Shown: positions 1-7,654 of the stretch, piece after piece | Position numbering within the stretch: the stretch's first letter is position 1 | Layout of the letters: each line of letters opens with the position of its first letter | Origin: Nocardia nova NBRC 15556 | Lineage (GTDB): Bacteria; Actinomycetota; Actinomycetes; Mycobacteriales; Mycobacteriaceae | Direction of reading: 5' to 3' | Assembly: GCF_001613005.1 (NCBI RefSeq) | Contig: NZ_BDBN01000045.1 | Location: 1-64,000 of the forward strand | Length of the DNA stretch: 64,000 bases | Notes under the pieces: generated by a model | Database searches by the model: none | Told to the model about the DNA's origin: nothing | What the model saw: the letters and a program-made list of their open reading frames with translations, nothing else | Position numbers and translations under genes: made by a program

Positions 1-2
1 AA

Positions 3-119
3 GCCATTCTGATCTCGGTCAAGCGGCTGTATCTGCTCGGCCAGGACGATCAGCCCACCGGCACTTACACATTCGCCGAGCTGTTGGCGGAGGAATTGGC
101 CGCGGCCGACCGCATGTAG
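3..119 (+). CDS. cwlM: C-terminal end of a CwlM-like peptidoglycan amidase homologue (partial)
   Basis: Thirty-eight codons are open from the window edge to TAG at 117-119; the 5' part lies outside the window. The fragment contains VKRLYLLGQDD and ends in an acidic, Ala/Leu-rich helix. The identification rests mainly on position: in M. tuberculosis cwlM (Rv3915) lies next to the parA-parB side of the origin and points toward it, separated from parB only by a leftward acetyltransferase-like gene, as here. CwlM is an amidase-fold protein that, when phosphorylated by PknB, controls the first committed step of peptidoglycan synthesis. The catalytic region is not visible, so this is a moderate-confidence call. 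A strong terminator follows directly. Confidence 0.6.
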   Translation, partial: AILISVKRLYLLGQDDQPTGTYTFAELLAEELAAADRM

Positions 120-133
120 TTCCCATATACCGC

Positions 134-177
134 AAGAGGGCGCCCCCGGAATCGGATTCCGGGGGCGCCCTCTTTTT
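134..177. terminator. Bidirectional rho-independent terminator
   Basis: A perfect 19-bp stem (134-152 with 156-174) and a 3-nt loop is flanked by an A-rich 5' side and a T-run, so it can stop transcription from both convergent genes (the cwlM-like gene and the acetyltransferase-like gene). Confidence 0.93.
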
Positions 178-180
178 CGG

Positions 181-963
181 TCAGTGGCAGGGAACGCTCG
201 GTTGGGCCTGCATCGCGGCGGCGGCCAGCAGCTGGTCCAGGGCGCGCTCGACGTCTTCCTTCCACAGATGATCGCTGTCGAGTTCCAACCGCAGTCGCGG
301 AAAACGATGGTGCTGCGCCACCACCGAGAATCCGACGTCCTCGAGGAAATCCGCGTCGATCATGCAGCTCTCGGGAGAGCAGGCCCTGTTGGCCTTCGGC
401 CGCGGGGCCGAGGCGATGCCGTGGCCCGGCGAGTCGATGCGCTCCATGAAGAACATGGATCGCACTCCGCGCGCCGGCAGCGCGGTCGCGGCCGGATCGG
501 TGCGAATTCCGAAGGCCTCGATCGCTCGCACACCTCGGCGCATCAGATCGCCGACTACGGCCTGAATCAGCCGATGGGCAATATCTCCATCGTTGTGCGG
601 CGGTTCGGCCCGCAGCGTGGTCAGCAGGACCGCATCCGGGCTCACGGGGGAGGTGGGGAACAACGCCGCGCGCGGCACCACACTCGGCGGCGAATACAGC
701 GCACATCCGGCCGGCTGGCCATCGACCAACGCGATCTGCCCGCAGGACCCCCATTCGAGCATGACCGTCGACAACCACGCCTCCTTTTCGAAGACGGGAT
801 CGCTGAATTCACGAGAGTCTGCCGCCACGGCAGGGTCGATCTCCCAGAACACGCATCGACGCGCATGTGCGGGAAGTTTGTCCAGTCCGCCGAGGGTTAG
901 TGCGGTCACGCTGGTCGACACCGCTCTGCTCAGCCTCCAGCTTTCCGATTCATCTATGCTCAC
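181..963 (-). CDS. GNAT-like acetyltransferase, orthologue of the Rv3916c family
   Basis: This 260-residue protein is the last gene of the leftward par run, 150 bp downstream of parB. It corresponds by position to M. tuberculosis Rv3916c, a conserved hypothetical that automated annotation places among GNAT acetyltransferases. Visible features are an N-terminal ALTLGGLDKLPAHARRC segment, a central beta-rich part containing the WGSCGQIALVDGQPAG segment, and a later DLMRRGVRAIEAFG helix-strand. A clean acetyl-CoA pyrophosphate loop (Q/RxxGxG/A) is not obvious, so enzymatic activity is unproven and the substrate unknown. The ATG at 963 is used; shorter starts are possible because the first 15 residues look poorly conserved. 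Confidence 0.8.
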   Translation of the reverse strand: MSIDESESWRLSRAVSTSVTALTLGGLDKLPAHARRCVFWEIDPAVAADSREFSDPVFEKEAWLSTVMLEWGSCGQIALVDGQPAGCALYSPPSVVPRAALFPTSPVSPDAVLLTTLRAEPPHNDGDIAHRLIQAVVGDLMRRGVRAIEAFGIRTDPAATALPARGVRSMFFMERIDSPGHGIASAPRPKANRACSPESCMIDADFLEDVGFSVVAQHHRFPRLRLELDSDHLWKEDVERALDQLLAAAAMQAQPSVPCH

Positions 964-1113
964 GCCGCATCAACATCTTCTCGCCAGCAAGAATATGCGA
1001 TCAAAGCGAACGCCTCATTTCCCATCCCTTATCGATCGCGGCACATTCGGATCGGCGCGAAAAACAGCGGTGTCACAGTGACGTTTCTCGCCGAACCTCA
1101 GGGTTCTGTCTCG

Positions 1114-2115
1114 TCAGAGCTGTTGTTGCTCCATCAGCCCGACAATGCGCTCCAAATCGTCGACCGAACCGAACTCGACGACGATCTTGCCCTTCTTCTT
1201 GCCCATACTCACCGTGACCCTGGTGTCGAACGAATTGGCCAATCGCTCGGCAACCTTGTCCAACCCCGGTGCGTAGATCTGCCGCCGCTTGGGGGTCGGC
1301 TTCGCTTCTTCTTCGGGGTAGCGGTTCGCGAGAGTGACGGCCTCCTCGGTCGCACGAACCGACAACCCCTCGGCGACGATGCGTTCGGCCAACCGCTCCT
1401 GCGCCTCGGCGCCCGCTTCCAACCCGAGCAGCGCGCGAGCATGTCCGGCGGAGAGCACGCCGGCCGCGACTCGTCGCTGCACCGGAATCGGCAACTTCAG
1501 TAGGCGAATCATATTCGTGACGACCGGTCGGGATCGGCCGATTCGGTTCGCCAGTTCTTCGTGGGTGACGCCGAACTCCTCCAGCAGCTGCTGATAGGCC
1601 GCCGCCTCTTCGAGCGGATTCAGCTGCACCCGGTGGATGTTCTCCAGCAGCGCATCGCGCAACATGGCGTCGTCGGTGGTCTCCCGCACGATCGCCGGGA
1701 TGGTCTCCAGGCCGGCTTCCTGGCAGGCTCGCCATCGCCGTTCACCCATCACCAGCTGATAGCGCGGAGTGGGGGAGGACTCCAACACCCGCACCACGAT
1801 CGGCTGCATCAGACCGAATTCCCGCACCGAATGGACGAGTTCGGCGAGCGCATCCTCTTCGAAGACCTGCCGCGGCTGCTTCGGATTGCGCTCGATCTGA
1901 TCCGGCGGAATCTCCCGGTACACCGCACCGGCGCTCGACTCCTCGGCCGCATCGGGCACCCGATGCAGATAGGCCGACGCGGGATGCGGCCCGATCGGAT
2001 CGAGTCCGATCACCGCATTGGCTGCCGCGCTTCCGAGTCCCTGCACATCGGCAGGACCGGTCGGAATCAACGCGGCTAGCCCGCGCCCCAAGCCACCCTT
2101 CTTCGCCTGACTCAT
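1114..2115 (-). CDS. parB: Chromosome partitioning protein ParB (CTPase clamp)
   Basis: ParB binds parS sites near oriC, loads as a CTP-gated sliding clamp and works with ParA to segregate origins. The 333-residue product starts MSQAKKGGLGRGLAALIP, the usual ParA-interacting N-terminus. The CTP-binding box GERRWRA is at about 124-130, LLENIHR at about 157-162 and the helix-turn-helix at about 183-205; the C-terminal dimerisation segment is basic (MGKKKGKIVVEF). An in-frame ATG ten codons upstream would overlap parA; I prefer 2115 because it sits 4 bases after the parA stop with a GGAAAGGGG ribosome site. parA and parB are therefore translationally coupled. Confidence 0.97.
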   Translation of the reverse strand: MSQAKKGGLGRGLAALIPTGPADVQGLGSAAANAVIGLDPIGPHPASAYLHRVPDAAEESSAGAVYREIPPDQIERNPKQPRQVFEEDALAELVHSVREFGLMQPIVVRVLESSPTPRYQLVMGERRWRACQEAGLETIPAIVRETTDDAMLRDALLENIHRVQLNPLEEAAAYQQLLEEFGVTHEELANRIGRSRPVVTNMIRLLKLPIPVQRRVAAGVLSAGHARALLGLEAGAEAQERLAERIVAEGLSVRATEEAVTLANRYPEEEAKPTPKRRQIYAPGLDKVAERLANSFDTRVTVSMGKKKGKIVVEFGSVDDLERIVGLMEQQQL

Positions 2116-2119
2116 CGGC

Positions 2120-3175
2120 CTACCGACCCCTTTCCTGTGCTGCACCAGCCGTACCGGCCGACGCGCCTTCCTGGCCCGGCGACACTCGGCTCTGGATGAC
2201 GGCCGAGCGGGCCGCGATCTCCCGCCCCGCGTCGAGATAACTCATCGCGCCGCGGGAACCAGGATCGTAATCGAGCACGGTCATGCCGTAGCCCGGCGCC
2301 TCGGAAACCTTGACGCTGCGCGGAATCACCGAGCGCAGCACCGCGTCACCGAAGTGGCCGCGGACCTCTTCGGCAACCTGGTCGGCGAGTTTGGTCCGGC
2401 CGTCGTACATGGTGAGAACGACGGTCGAGACGTGCAGCTCCGGATTCAGATGTGCCTGCACCAGACCGATATTGCGCAGCAGCTGGCCGACGCCCTCCAG
2501 CGCGTAGTACTCGCACTGGATCGGGATCATCACTTCCTTGGCCGCCACCATCGCGTTGACGGTCAGCAAGCCGAGAGAAGGCGGGCAGTCGATCATCACG
2601 TAGTCGATGTCGTAGCCCGCCAGGTTGGCTTCTTGAATGGCCGCTTTCAATCGGCCTTCACGGGCGACCATGGAGACCAATTCGATTTCGGCGCCGGCGA
2701 GGTCGATCGTCGCCGGAATGCACAGTAGGCGTTCGTTGTGCGGGCTCCGCTGGATCGCGTCCTGCACCGAGATCTCACCGATCAGCAGTTCGTAGCTCGA
2801 CGGCACGCCGGAGTGGTGCTCCACGCCGAGCGCGGTGCTGGCATTGCCTTGGGGATCGAGATCGATGACGAGCACCGTCATCCCCTGCAGTGCCAGCGCG
2901 GCAGCGAGATTCACGGCCGTCGTCGTCTTACCGACGCCACCCTTCTGATTGGCGATGGTGATGATGCGTTGTTCGCGCGGCTTGGGGATGTTGAGGGAGC
3001 CGGGGTGCAGGACCTGGCTGGCGCGATGCGCTTCGGCCGCGATCGGAGTTTCAGCGGCGGAGATGTTTCCGAATGCGGTCTTGGCGAATTCATCTCCCTC
3101 GAGGCCGCCGCTGTCCAGCATTCCGGGCACCCGGGATGTTGTTTCCCGTGAAACATTCGCCGGACGGTTCGACAT
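2120..3175 (-). CDS. parA: Chromosome partitioning ATPase ParA
   Basis: This is a deviant-Walker ParA/MinD-type ATPase that forms dynamic DNA-bound gradients to move ParB-parS complexes. The deviant Walker A motif NQKGGVGKTTT is at residues 77-87, with the Walker B-like VIDLDPQGNAS following and DCPPSLG near residue 200. The protein is 351 residues from the ATG at 3175, which has an AGGAG site 5 bases upstream; a longer frame to 3298 lacks a good ribosome site and encodes an atypical basic stretch. The N-terminal 65 residues are a poorly conserved extension typical of actinobacterial ParA. A parS-like site lies inside its first codons. Confidence 0.97.
   Translation of the reverse strand: MSNRPANVSRETTSRVPGMLDSGGLEGDEFAKTAFGNISAAETPIAAEAHRASQVLHPGSLNIPKPREQRIITIANQKGGVGKTTTAVNLAAALALQGMTVLVIDLDPQGNASTALGVEHHSGVPSSYELLIGEISVQDAIQRSPHNERLLCIPATIDLAGAEIELVSMVAREGRLKAAIQEANLAGYDIDYVMIDCPPSLGLLTVNAMVAAKEVMIPIQCEYYALEGVGQLLRNIGLVQAHLNPELHVSTVVLTMYDGRTKLADQVAEEVRGHFGDAVLRSVIPRSVKVSEAPGYGMTVLDYDPGSRGAMSYLDAGREIAARSAVIQSRVSPGQEGASAGTAGAAQERGR
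3140..3155. promoter_or_regulatory. parS-like ParB-binding site inside parA
   Basis: The 16-mer TGTTTCCCGTGAAACA differs from the parS consensus TGTTTCACGTGAAACA at one position. It lies within codons 7-12 of parA. Confidence 0.88.
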
Positions 3176-3405
3176 ACAGGCTCCTAACCCCGAGAACTTC
3201 AGACACGTGCCCAGGCAGCACCGGCGCCGCATGGCTCGAACAAGCAGAACGCGGAGCTGCCGGGAACCGCGAAACCGCGCGCTCACGCTCGACGACAACT
3301 AGCTTGCCAGCACCGGCCAGAATACGGAAGTTGAACCGCGGCAATCACTATCCGACACGCACGGAATGACTCGCTGCGGCCGTCTCGAGCGGCCTCGCGA
3401 GGCGT

Positions 3406-3421
3406 TGTTTCATGTGAAACA
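3406..3421. promoter_or_regulatory. parS-like ParB-binding site between parA and rsmG
   Basis: TGTTTCATGTGAAACA differs from the parS consensus at one central base; the dyad extends to 20 bp (3404-3423). It lies just downstream of the rsmG stop codon in the 253-bp gap before parA. Confidence 0.92.
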
Positions 3422-3428
3422 ACGAAAG

Positions 3429-4175
3429 TTACTGTGCGCGCCGGGCGCGTCGACTCGCTTCCTTGTTCGCCCGCTTCTCCGCGCGGGGCACACGCTCGAC
3501 ACTGAGCACGACGGTCGGCGGCGACACGATGCCCACACCACATTCGAGAATCTTCGCGTGGCCCGCACCCGCGCGCGCCAGTTCAACCTGATCCCGCTCG
3601 AGTTCCTCGGCGACGCTGGATCCCTTGAGCGCCAACATATGGCCGTGCTCGCGAACCAGCGGCAGGGACCACTTGGCCAATTTCCCGAGGGGAGCGACCG
3701 CACGGGAAGTCACGTAATCCGCACCGCCCGCTTCCTTTCGAACGTCCGGCTGTTCGGCGCGACCACGCACCACGGTGATCTCGAGCCCTGCCGATTCGAC
3801 GAACTCCGCCAGGAACTTGGTGCGCCGCAGCAACGGCTCGACGAGTGTGATGCGCAGATCCGGACGCGCGATGGCGAGTGGAATTCCCGGAAGTCCGGCG
3901 CCACTGCCGATGTCGACGACGGAAGCTCCGAGAGGAATCAACTCGCCCAGCACCGCACAGTTGAGGATGTGGCGGTCCCAGAGCCGCGGCACCTCCCGCG
4001 GACCGATCAGACCGCGTTCGACGCCCGCGGTCGCCAGCGCGGCGCAGTACTGCTCGGCCAGCGGAAGACGATCGCCGAATACCTCGGCCGCCACCGCGGG
4101 CGGCGTCAGATCGACGGAGTCACCGCCGGGGGAGTGCTGAGGAGTGGCACCCGCGCCTCGTTCCACGTGAAACAT
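3429..4175 (-). CDS. rsmG: 16S rRNA (guanine-N7) methyltransferase RsmG
   Basis: RsmG (GidB) uses S-adenosylmethionine to methylate N7 of the 16S rRNA 530-loop guanosine; loss gives low-level streptomycin resistance in other bacteria. The 248-residue product has the family core: LWDRHILNCAVL at about 65-76, the SAM-binding VVDIGSGAGLPG at 86-97, LVEPLLRRTKFL in the next strand-helix, and SRAVAPLGKLAKW at about 157-169. The C-terminus is strongly basic. The start ATG at 4175 is embedded in a parS-like sequence, so the N-terminus MFHVER is encoded by the ParB site. It lies between two parS-like sites and downstream of a hairpin that separates it from jag. Confidence 0.96.
   Translation of the reverse strand: MFHVERGAGATPQHSPGGDSVDLTPPAVAAEVFGDRLPLAEQYCAALATAGVERGLIGPREVPRLWDRHILNCAVLGELIPLGASVVDIGSGAGLPGIPLAIARPDLRITLVEPLLRRTKFLAEFVESAGLEITVVRGRAEQPDVRKEAGGADYVTSRAVAPLGKLAKWSLPLVREHGHMLALKGSSVAEELERDQVELARAGAGHAKILECGVGIVSPPTVVLSVERVPRAEKRANKEASRRARRAQ
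4160..4175. promoter_or_regulatory. parS-like site overlapping the rsmG start codon
   Basis: CGTTCCACGTGAAACA (TGTTTCACGTGGAACG on the other strand) matches the parS consensus at 14 of 16 positions. The ATG of rsmG is made from its outermost bases, so ParB loading here could affect rsmG translation or transcription. Confidence 0.88.
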
Positions 4176-4220
4176 CCTTCCGGACCGTCGAAATCCATCA
4201 CACGCAACTCATCACAAAGA

Positions 4221-4255
4221 GTAGGGCCCCCGGTTCGATGAACCGGGGGCCCTAC
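4221..4255. terminator. Stem-loop between jag and rsmG
   Basis: A perfect 15-bp GC-rich stem (4221-4235 with 4241-4255) and a 5-nt loop lies just after the jag stop codon. On the minus strand it is followed by TCTTTGT, a weak U-tract, so it may be a partial terminator or an RNA-processing element within the leftward run. Confidence 0.8.
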
Positions 4256-4272
4256 CTTACCCATCCAATTTC

Positions 4273-4848
4273 TCAGGCCGGGATCACGACCACGTGCCGG
4301 TTGGGTTCGACACCTTCACTCTCACTGGCGGCACCGTCCACGGCCGCCACCGCATCGTGGACGATCTTGCGCTCGAACGGAGTCATCGGGGCCAGCGATT
4401 CGGGCTTGCCCGATTCCGCCACCCGTCGCGCCGCATCGGTTCCGAGCGCGCTCAGTTCCTCGCGACGCTTCGCCCGCCAGCCGGCCACATCGAGCATCAG
4501 GCGGCTGCGCACACCGGTCGCCTGTTGCACGGCCAGTCGGGTCAACTCCTGCAACGCGTCCAGAACCTCGCCGCGCCGACCGACGAGCTTCGACAGGTCC
4601 CGCCCGCCGTCGATGCTGACGACCGCCCGGTCGCCCTCGACATCCAGATCGATATCGCCGTCGAAGTCGAGAACGTCCAGCAGCTGCTCCAGATAGTCGC
4701 CCGCGATCTCGCCCTCTTCGATCAACGCCTCTTCGGCATCGGTCGTATCCGGCTCGGTCGTCGCCTCATCGCGGTCGTCTACCGCTGACGCATCATCCTG
4801 CACACCGAGGGCCACAGTGGCGTCCCCTCCATCGGTCTCAACAGTCAT
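4273..4848 (-). CDS. khpB: Jag/KhpB-family KH-R3H RNA-binding protein
   Basis: KhpB (Jag, EloR) is a cytoplasmic RNA-binding protein that in other Gram-positives works with KhpA and influences cell elongation. The 191-residue product has an acidic N-terminal tail (about 1-50), a KH-like domain (about 52-115, including SKLVGRRGEVLDALQELTRL) and an R3H domain (about 125-175, RAKRREELSALG ... PFERKIVHDAV). The Jag_N domain found in Firmicutes is absent, as is usual in actinobacteria. It lies between yidC and rsmG, the conserved position, 44 bp downstream of yidC. Confidence 0.95.
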   Translation of the reverse strand: MTVETDGGDATVALGVQDDASAVDDRDEATTEPDTTDAEEALIEEGEIAGDYLEQLLDVLDFDGDIDLDVEGDRAVVSIDGGRDLSKLVGRRGEVLDALQELTRLAVQQATGVRSRLMLDVAGWRAKRREELSALGTDAARRVAESGKPESLAPMTPFERKIVHDAVAAVDGAASESEGVEPNRHVVVIPA

Positions 4849-4892
4849 ATGTCGTTTCCTTCAATCTGAATCTTCCGTCGTATCCGGATCCG

Positions 4893-6047
4893 CTAGCGAC
4901 GTCGCTTCTGATTCGCCCGACCTCTGTTGCCGGACCGCTTGCGATTACCCGGCCCGGGTGACTTACCGGACGAGCCCGACTTGCCGGAGGCCGAACCTGC
5001 CTTGGCCGAAGAAGTCGGAGTGGTGGACTCCGACGTCGTGGAGGCGGAGGTGCCGTTCGTCGCGGCTGCGGGCTTGTCCCCGTCGGCGGCCGACGGCTCG
5101 GCGGCCCCGGACTTCTTCTTGGCGGTCGGCTTGGCGCCGGGCTTCGGGGCGTTCTGCGCCTTCCGCTCGATCGCCTCTTCCTTCTTCTGCTGCTCTTCCT
5201 TATCGATGCGCCCGAAGACCAGATGCTGCTGCCCGTAGGTCCAGATGTTGTTGGCCACCCAGTAGAGCAGGATCGCGATGGGCAGGAAGGGGCCACCGAC
5301 GACGACACCGAGCGGGAACACCCACAGCGCCAGTTTGTTCATCAGCGCGGCTTGGGGATTCGCCGCCGCCTCCGCACTCTGGCGTGCCACCGAGGCGCGG
5401 GCGTTGAAGTGGGTTGCGAGGCCGGCGATGATCATCAGCGGCACCGCGACGACGACCATATTCCACACGTGCGGAATGCCGCCGTAATCGGCGTACGCGT
5501 CCAGGGTCGCCTTGGGCGAGGTGATCGCGGCGGAGATCGGCGCACCGAAGATGCGGGCACTCAGGAACGACTGCACATCGTGCGCGCTGAACACGTAGTT
5601 CGGCGTCATCGCGTTCTGCTCGGGCGTCATGTGCAGCTGGCCGATACCACTACCGGTGCGGTTGAAGGACCGCAGCACGTGGTACAGACCGATGAACACC
5701 GGCACCTGAGCCAGCACCGGCAGACAGCCCATCAGCGGGTTGAAGCCGTGCTCCTTCTGCAGCTTCTGCATCTCGACGGCCATCTTCTGGCGGTCGTTCT
5801 TGTATTTGCGCTGCAGTTCCTTGATCTGCGGCTGCAGTTCCTGCATCTGCCGCGTGGTGCGCACCTGTTTGACGAAGGGCTTGTACAGCACCAGGCGCAA
5901 GGTGAACACCAGGAACACCACTGCCAGCGCCCAGGCGAACCCGTTGCTGGCGCCCTTGTCGAAATCTCCGAGTCCGAAGACGAACCCGAAGATCCGGTGC
6001 CAGAACCAAAGGATCCAGGACACCGGGTAATAGATGAAGTCGAGCAC
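4893..6047 (-). CDS. yidC: Membrane protein insertase YidC
   Basis: YidC/Oxa1 inserts and folds inner-membrane proteins, alone or with SecYEG. The 384-residue product has the actinobacterial layout: an N-terminal hydrophobic segment, a transmembrane helix at about 38-58 (ALAVVFLVFTLRLVLY), a positively charged cytoplasmic hairpin rich in Lys/Gln (about 65-100), then membrane helices around 105-125, 200-220 and 243-275. The C-terminal 100 residues are a Lys/Ser/Thr-rich cytoplasmic tail ending in a basic cluster, suited to ribosome contact. It is preceded by yidD, 4 bases away, and shares a transcript with rpmH-rnpA-yidD. Confidence 0.97.
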   Translation of the reverse strand: MLDFIYYPVSWILWFWHRIFGFVFGLGDFDKGASNGFAWALAVVFLVFTLRLVLYKPFVKQVRTTRQMQELQPQIKELQRKYKNDRQKMAVEMQKLQKEHGFNPLMGCLPVLAQVPVFIGLYHVLRSFNRTGSGIGQLHMTPEQNAMTPNYVFSAHDVQSFLSARIFGAPISAAITSPKATLDAYADYGGIPHVWNMVVVAVPLMIIAGLATHFNARASVARQSAEAAANPQAALMNKLALWVFPLGVVVGGPFLPIAILLYWVANNIWTYGQQHLVFGRIDKEEQQKKEEAIERKAQNAPKPGAKPTAKKKSGAAEPSAADGDKPAAATNGTSASTTSESTTPTSSAKAGSASGKSGSSGKSPGPGNRKRSGNRGRANQKRRR

Positions 6048-6051
6048 GGCT

Positions 6052-6417
6052 CTATGTACTCCCGTCGGTCGTGTCGCCGGTCACCGCGCGCGGCGACCCT
6101 TTACAAGACTTGTGTTCGGCCGCCTCGTCGTGGGCCCGACTCGTCTCGTGAGCCGCTTCGGCAGCAGCCCGTTTCCGTTCCGGAACCGGGTCCCACCCAC
6201 CAGGGTGCCAGGGCGCACATTTGGCCAGACGCACGGCCGTCAATCCGAGACCTACGAACAGCCCGCGCGTACGCAGAGCCGTCACCGCGTACTCGCTACA
6301 GGTCGGGGTGAATCGGCATACCGGCATGCGGGTGGGGGAGACGTACGTCCGGTACAGCTCGATCAGAAAGATCAAGAGATTCGCCGGAAGCCGCGTCACT
6401 ACGCGTAGGCGGTTCAT
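6052..6417 (-). CDS. yidD: Membrane protein insertion efficiency factor YidD
   Basis: YidD is a small peripheral inner-membrane protein that assists YidC-dependent insertion. The 121-residue product has an amphipathic N-terminal helix (LLIFLIELYRTYVSP) followed by the conserved Cys-containing core MPVCRFTPTCSEYAVTAL and CAPWHPGGWDPVP. The first 70 residues match the usual family length; the C-terminal 40 residues are a charged extension. Its ATG overlaps the rnpA stop codon by four bases (ATGA), indicating translational coupling, and it ends 4 bases before yidC. Confidence 0.96.
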   Translation of the reverse strand: MNRLRVVTRLPANLLIFLIELYRTYVSPTRMPVCRFTPTCSEYAVTALRTRGLFVGLGLTAVRLAKCAPWHPGGWDPVPERKRAAAEAAHETSRAHDEAAEHKSCKGSPRAVTGDTTDGST

Positions 6418-6854
6418 GACGCATCACTCGAAGCCACCCGCGCGGCGGAGAGATCGAACGACATTTTCCGCAGCGCGGACCGCAACTGCTGATCCAGCTC
6501 CGCCGAGGTCGCCACCGCGGCACCCGGGAGGGCGCGGATCACGACATCGGCCTCCGCCGGTAGATCTGCGACGACCCCGGCGCAGATATGACGCAGGCGG
6601 CGGGCGACGCGGTGTCGAACCACCGCGGTGCCCACCGCCTTGCTGACGATCAATCCGAAACGAGGACCACCGAAGCGTGCGAGCGGCCTAGCCGCCGCAT
6701 CGTCGGACCTCACGGCATCGTCGGATCTCAGTTCCTCCGACGCCGACGGCATCACCACATGCACGACGATGTCCCGTCTCCCGACTCGTCGGCCACGTCG
6801 CACCGTCCGGGAGAAGTCGGCACGATGATGCAGCCGGTACGGCTCAGGCAACAC
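6414..6854 (-). CDS. rnpA: Ribonuclease P protein component
   Basis: RnpA is the protein cofactor of RNase P, which matures tRNA 5' ends. The 146-residue product begins with a GTG at 6854 (MLPEPYRLHHRADFSRTVRRG) and contains the RNA-binding core SKAVGTAVVRHRVARRLRHI at about 71-90, a variant of the family RNR motif. It is longer than the usual 115-125 residues because of an acidic insertion at about 38-58 that includes a repeated RSDDA. It lies 85 bp downstream of rpmH and overlaps yidD. Confidence 0.95.
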   Translation of the reverse strand: MLPEPYRLHHRADFSRTVRRGRRVGRRDIVVHVVMPSASEELRSDDAVRSDDAAARPLARFGGPRFGLIVSKAVGTAVVRHRVARRLRHICAGVVADLPAEADVVIRALPGAAVATSAELDQQLRSALRKMSFDLSAARVASSDAS

Positions 6855-6939
6855 CCGAGTGTCCGACCACGTAACGGGTGAACGGAAGCAGCGAGACGAT
6901 CGACGAGTCAGGCATGGCGGCGATGCCGATGCCGTGCGA

Positions 6940-7083
6940 TCAGGCCGTCAGAGAGGCGCGGCCCTTGCGACGGCGCGCCGACACGATCGCGCGCCCGGCA
7001 CGGGTACGCATCCGGAGTCGGAAGCCGTGGACCCGCGCACGACGACGGTTGTTCGGCTGGAACGTCCGCTTGCCCTTGGCCAC
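6940..7083 (-). CDS. rpmH: 50S ribosomal protein L34
   Basis: L34 is a small, very basic 23S rRNA-binding ribosomal protein. The 47-codon frame starts at a GTG (7081-7083), preceded by a GAGGAGT ribosome site, and encodes MAKGKRTFQPNNRRRARVHG, the classic L34 N-terminus, ending RRRKGRASLTA. It heads the leftward rpmH-rnpA-yidD-yidC run and is divergent from dnaA, the arrangement conserved across most bacteria. Confidence 0.97.
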   Translation of the reverse strand: MAKGKRTFQPNNRRRARVHGFRLRMRTRAGRAIVSARRRKGRASLTA

Positions 7084-7654
7084 GGTCAACACTCCTCGAG
7101 TTGGTGGGCGCCAGGCGGCGCCCGAAGCTGTTCGGTGAAACGTATGTGGTCGCGATGAAAACTGGTCTTCATCGGCACAACGCCCATTGCGTGGTGGTCC
7201 CGCTGGATCGACGATTCGACCGGGCAGCAGGCAGCCAACACCGCGTCAACGGGTGACTGTACGAGGGTACTGATCAGCCAGGAGAGGGTCAAACTCGGGG
7301 TCCCCCATGAGACGCCCGCCACTGCTTTCCGGGTCGACGATATCCGTTCGCTCCGCGCGACGCACCGAACGGCCGCGACGCGCCGTGCGGACGGCGCGGT
7401 CGTGAACCGCCCTTGTCACAGCCACCGCGGACGCACTACGATTCATAGCTAGAAGATAGCTGCAGAAGCGCAGGTCCAGGCGCTGACCGGGGGGTTGTTG
7501 CAGCGAGCCACGTATCATCCGAGTTCTCCACATCTGTGGATAATTGTGTGGAAAGACCCCTGGAGTGGCATATTCGTATGGCTGACGGCCAGGCTTGTCA
7601 GTGGTCGCCGACCGTTGGAGCTCCTGTCGACTTGCTCCGGGGAGGAAATAATAC
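7084..7654. promoter_or_regulatory. rpmH-dnaA divergent promoter region with a DnaA-box cluster
   Basis: This 571-bp gap has no convincing gene. Three DnaA boxes lie within 32 bp at 7524-7555: TTCTCCACA (7524-7532), TTATCCACA on the minus strand (7535-7543, perfect consensus) and TTTCCACA on the minus strand (7547-7554). They sit about 100 bp upstream of the dnaA start, where DnaA autoregulation would be expected. The dnaA ribosome site GGAGGAA lies just before the GTG at 7655. It should also carry the rpmH promoter. Confidence 0.85.
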
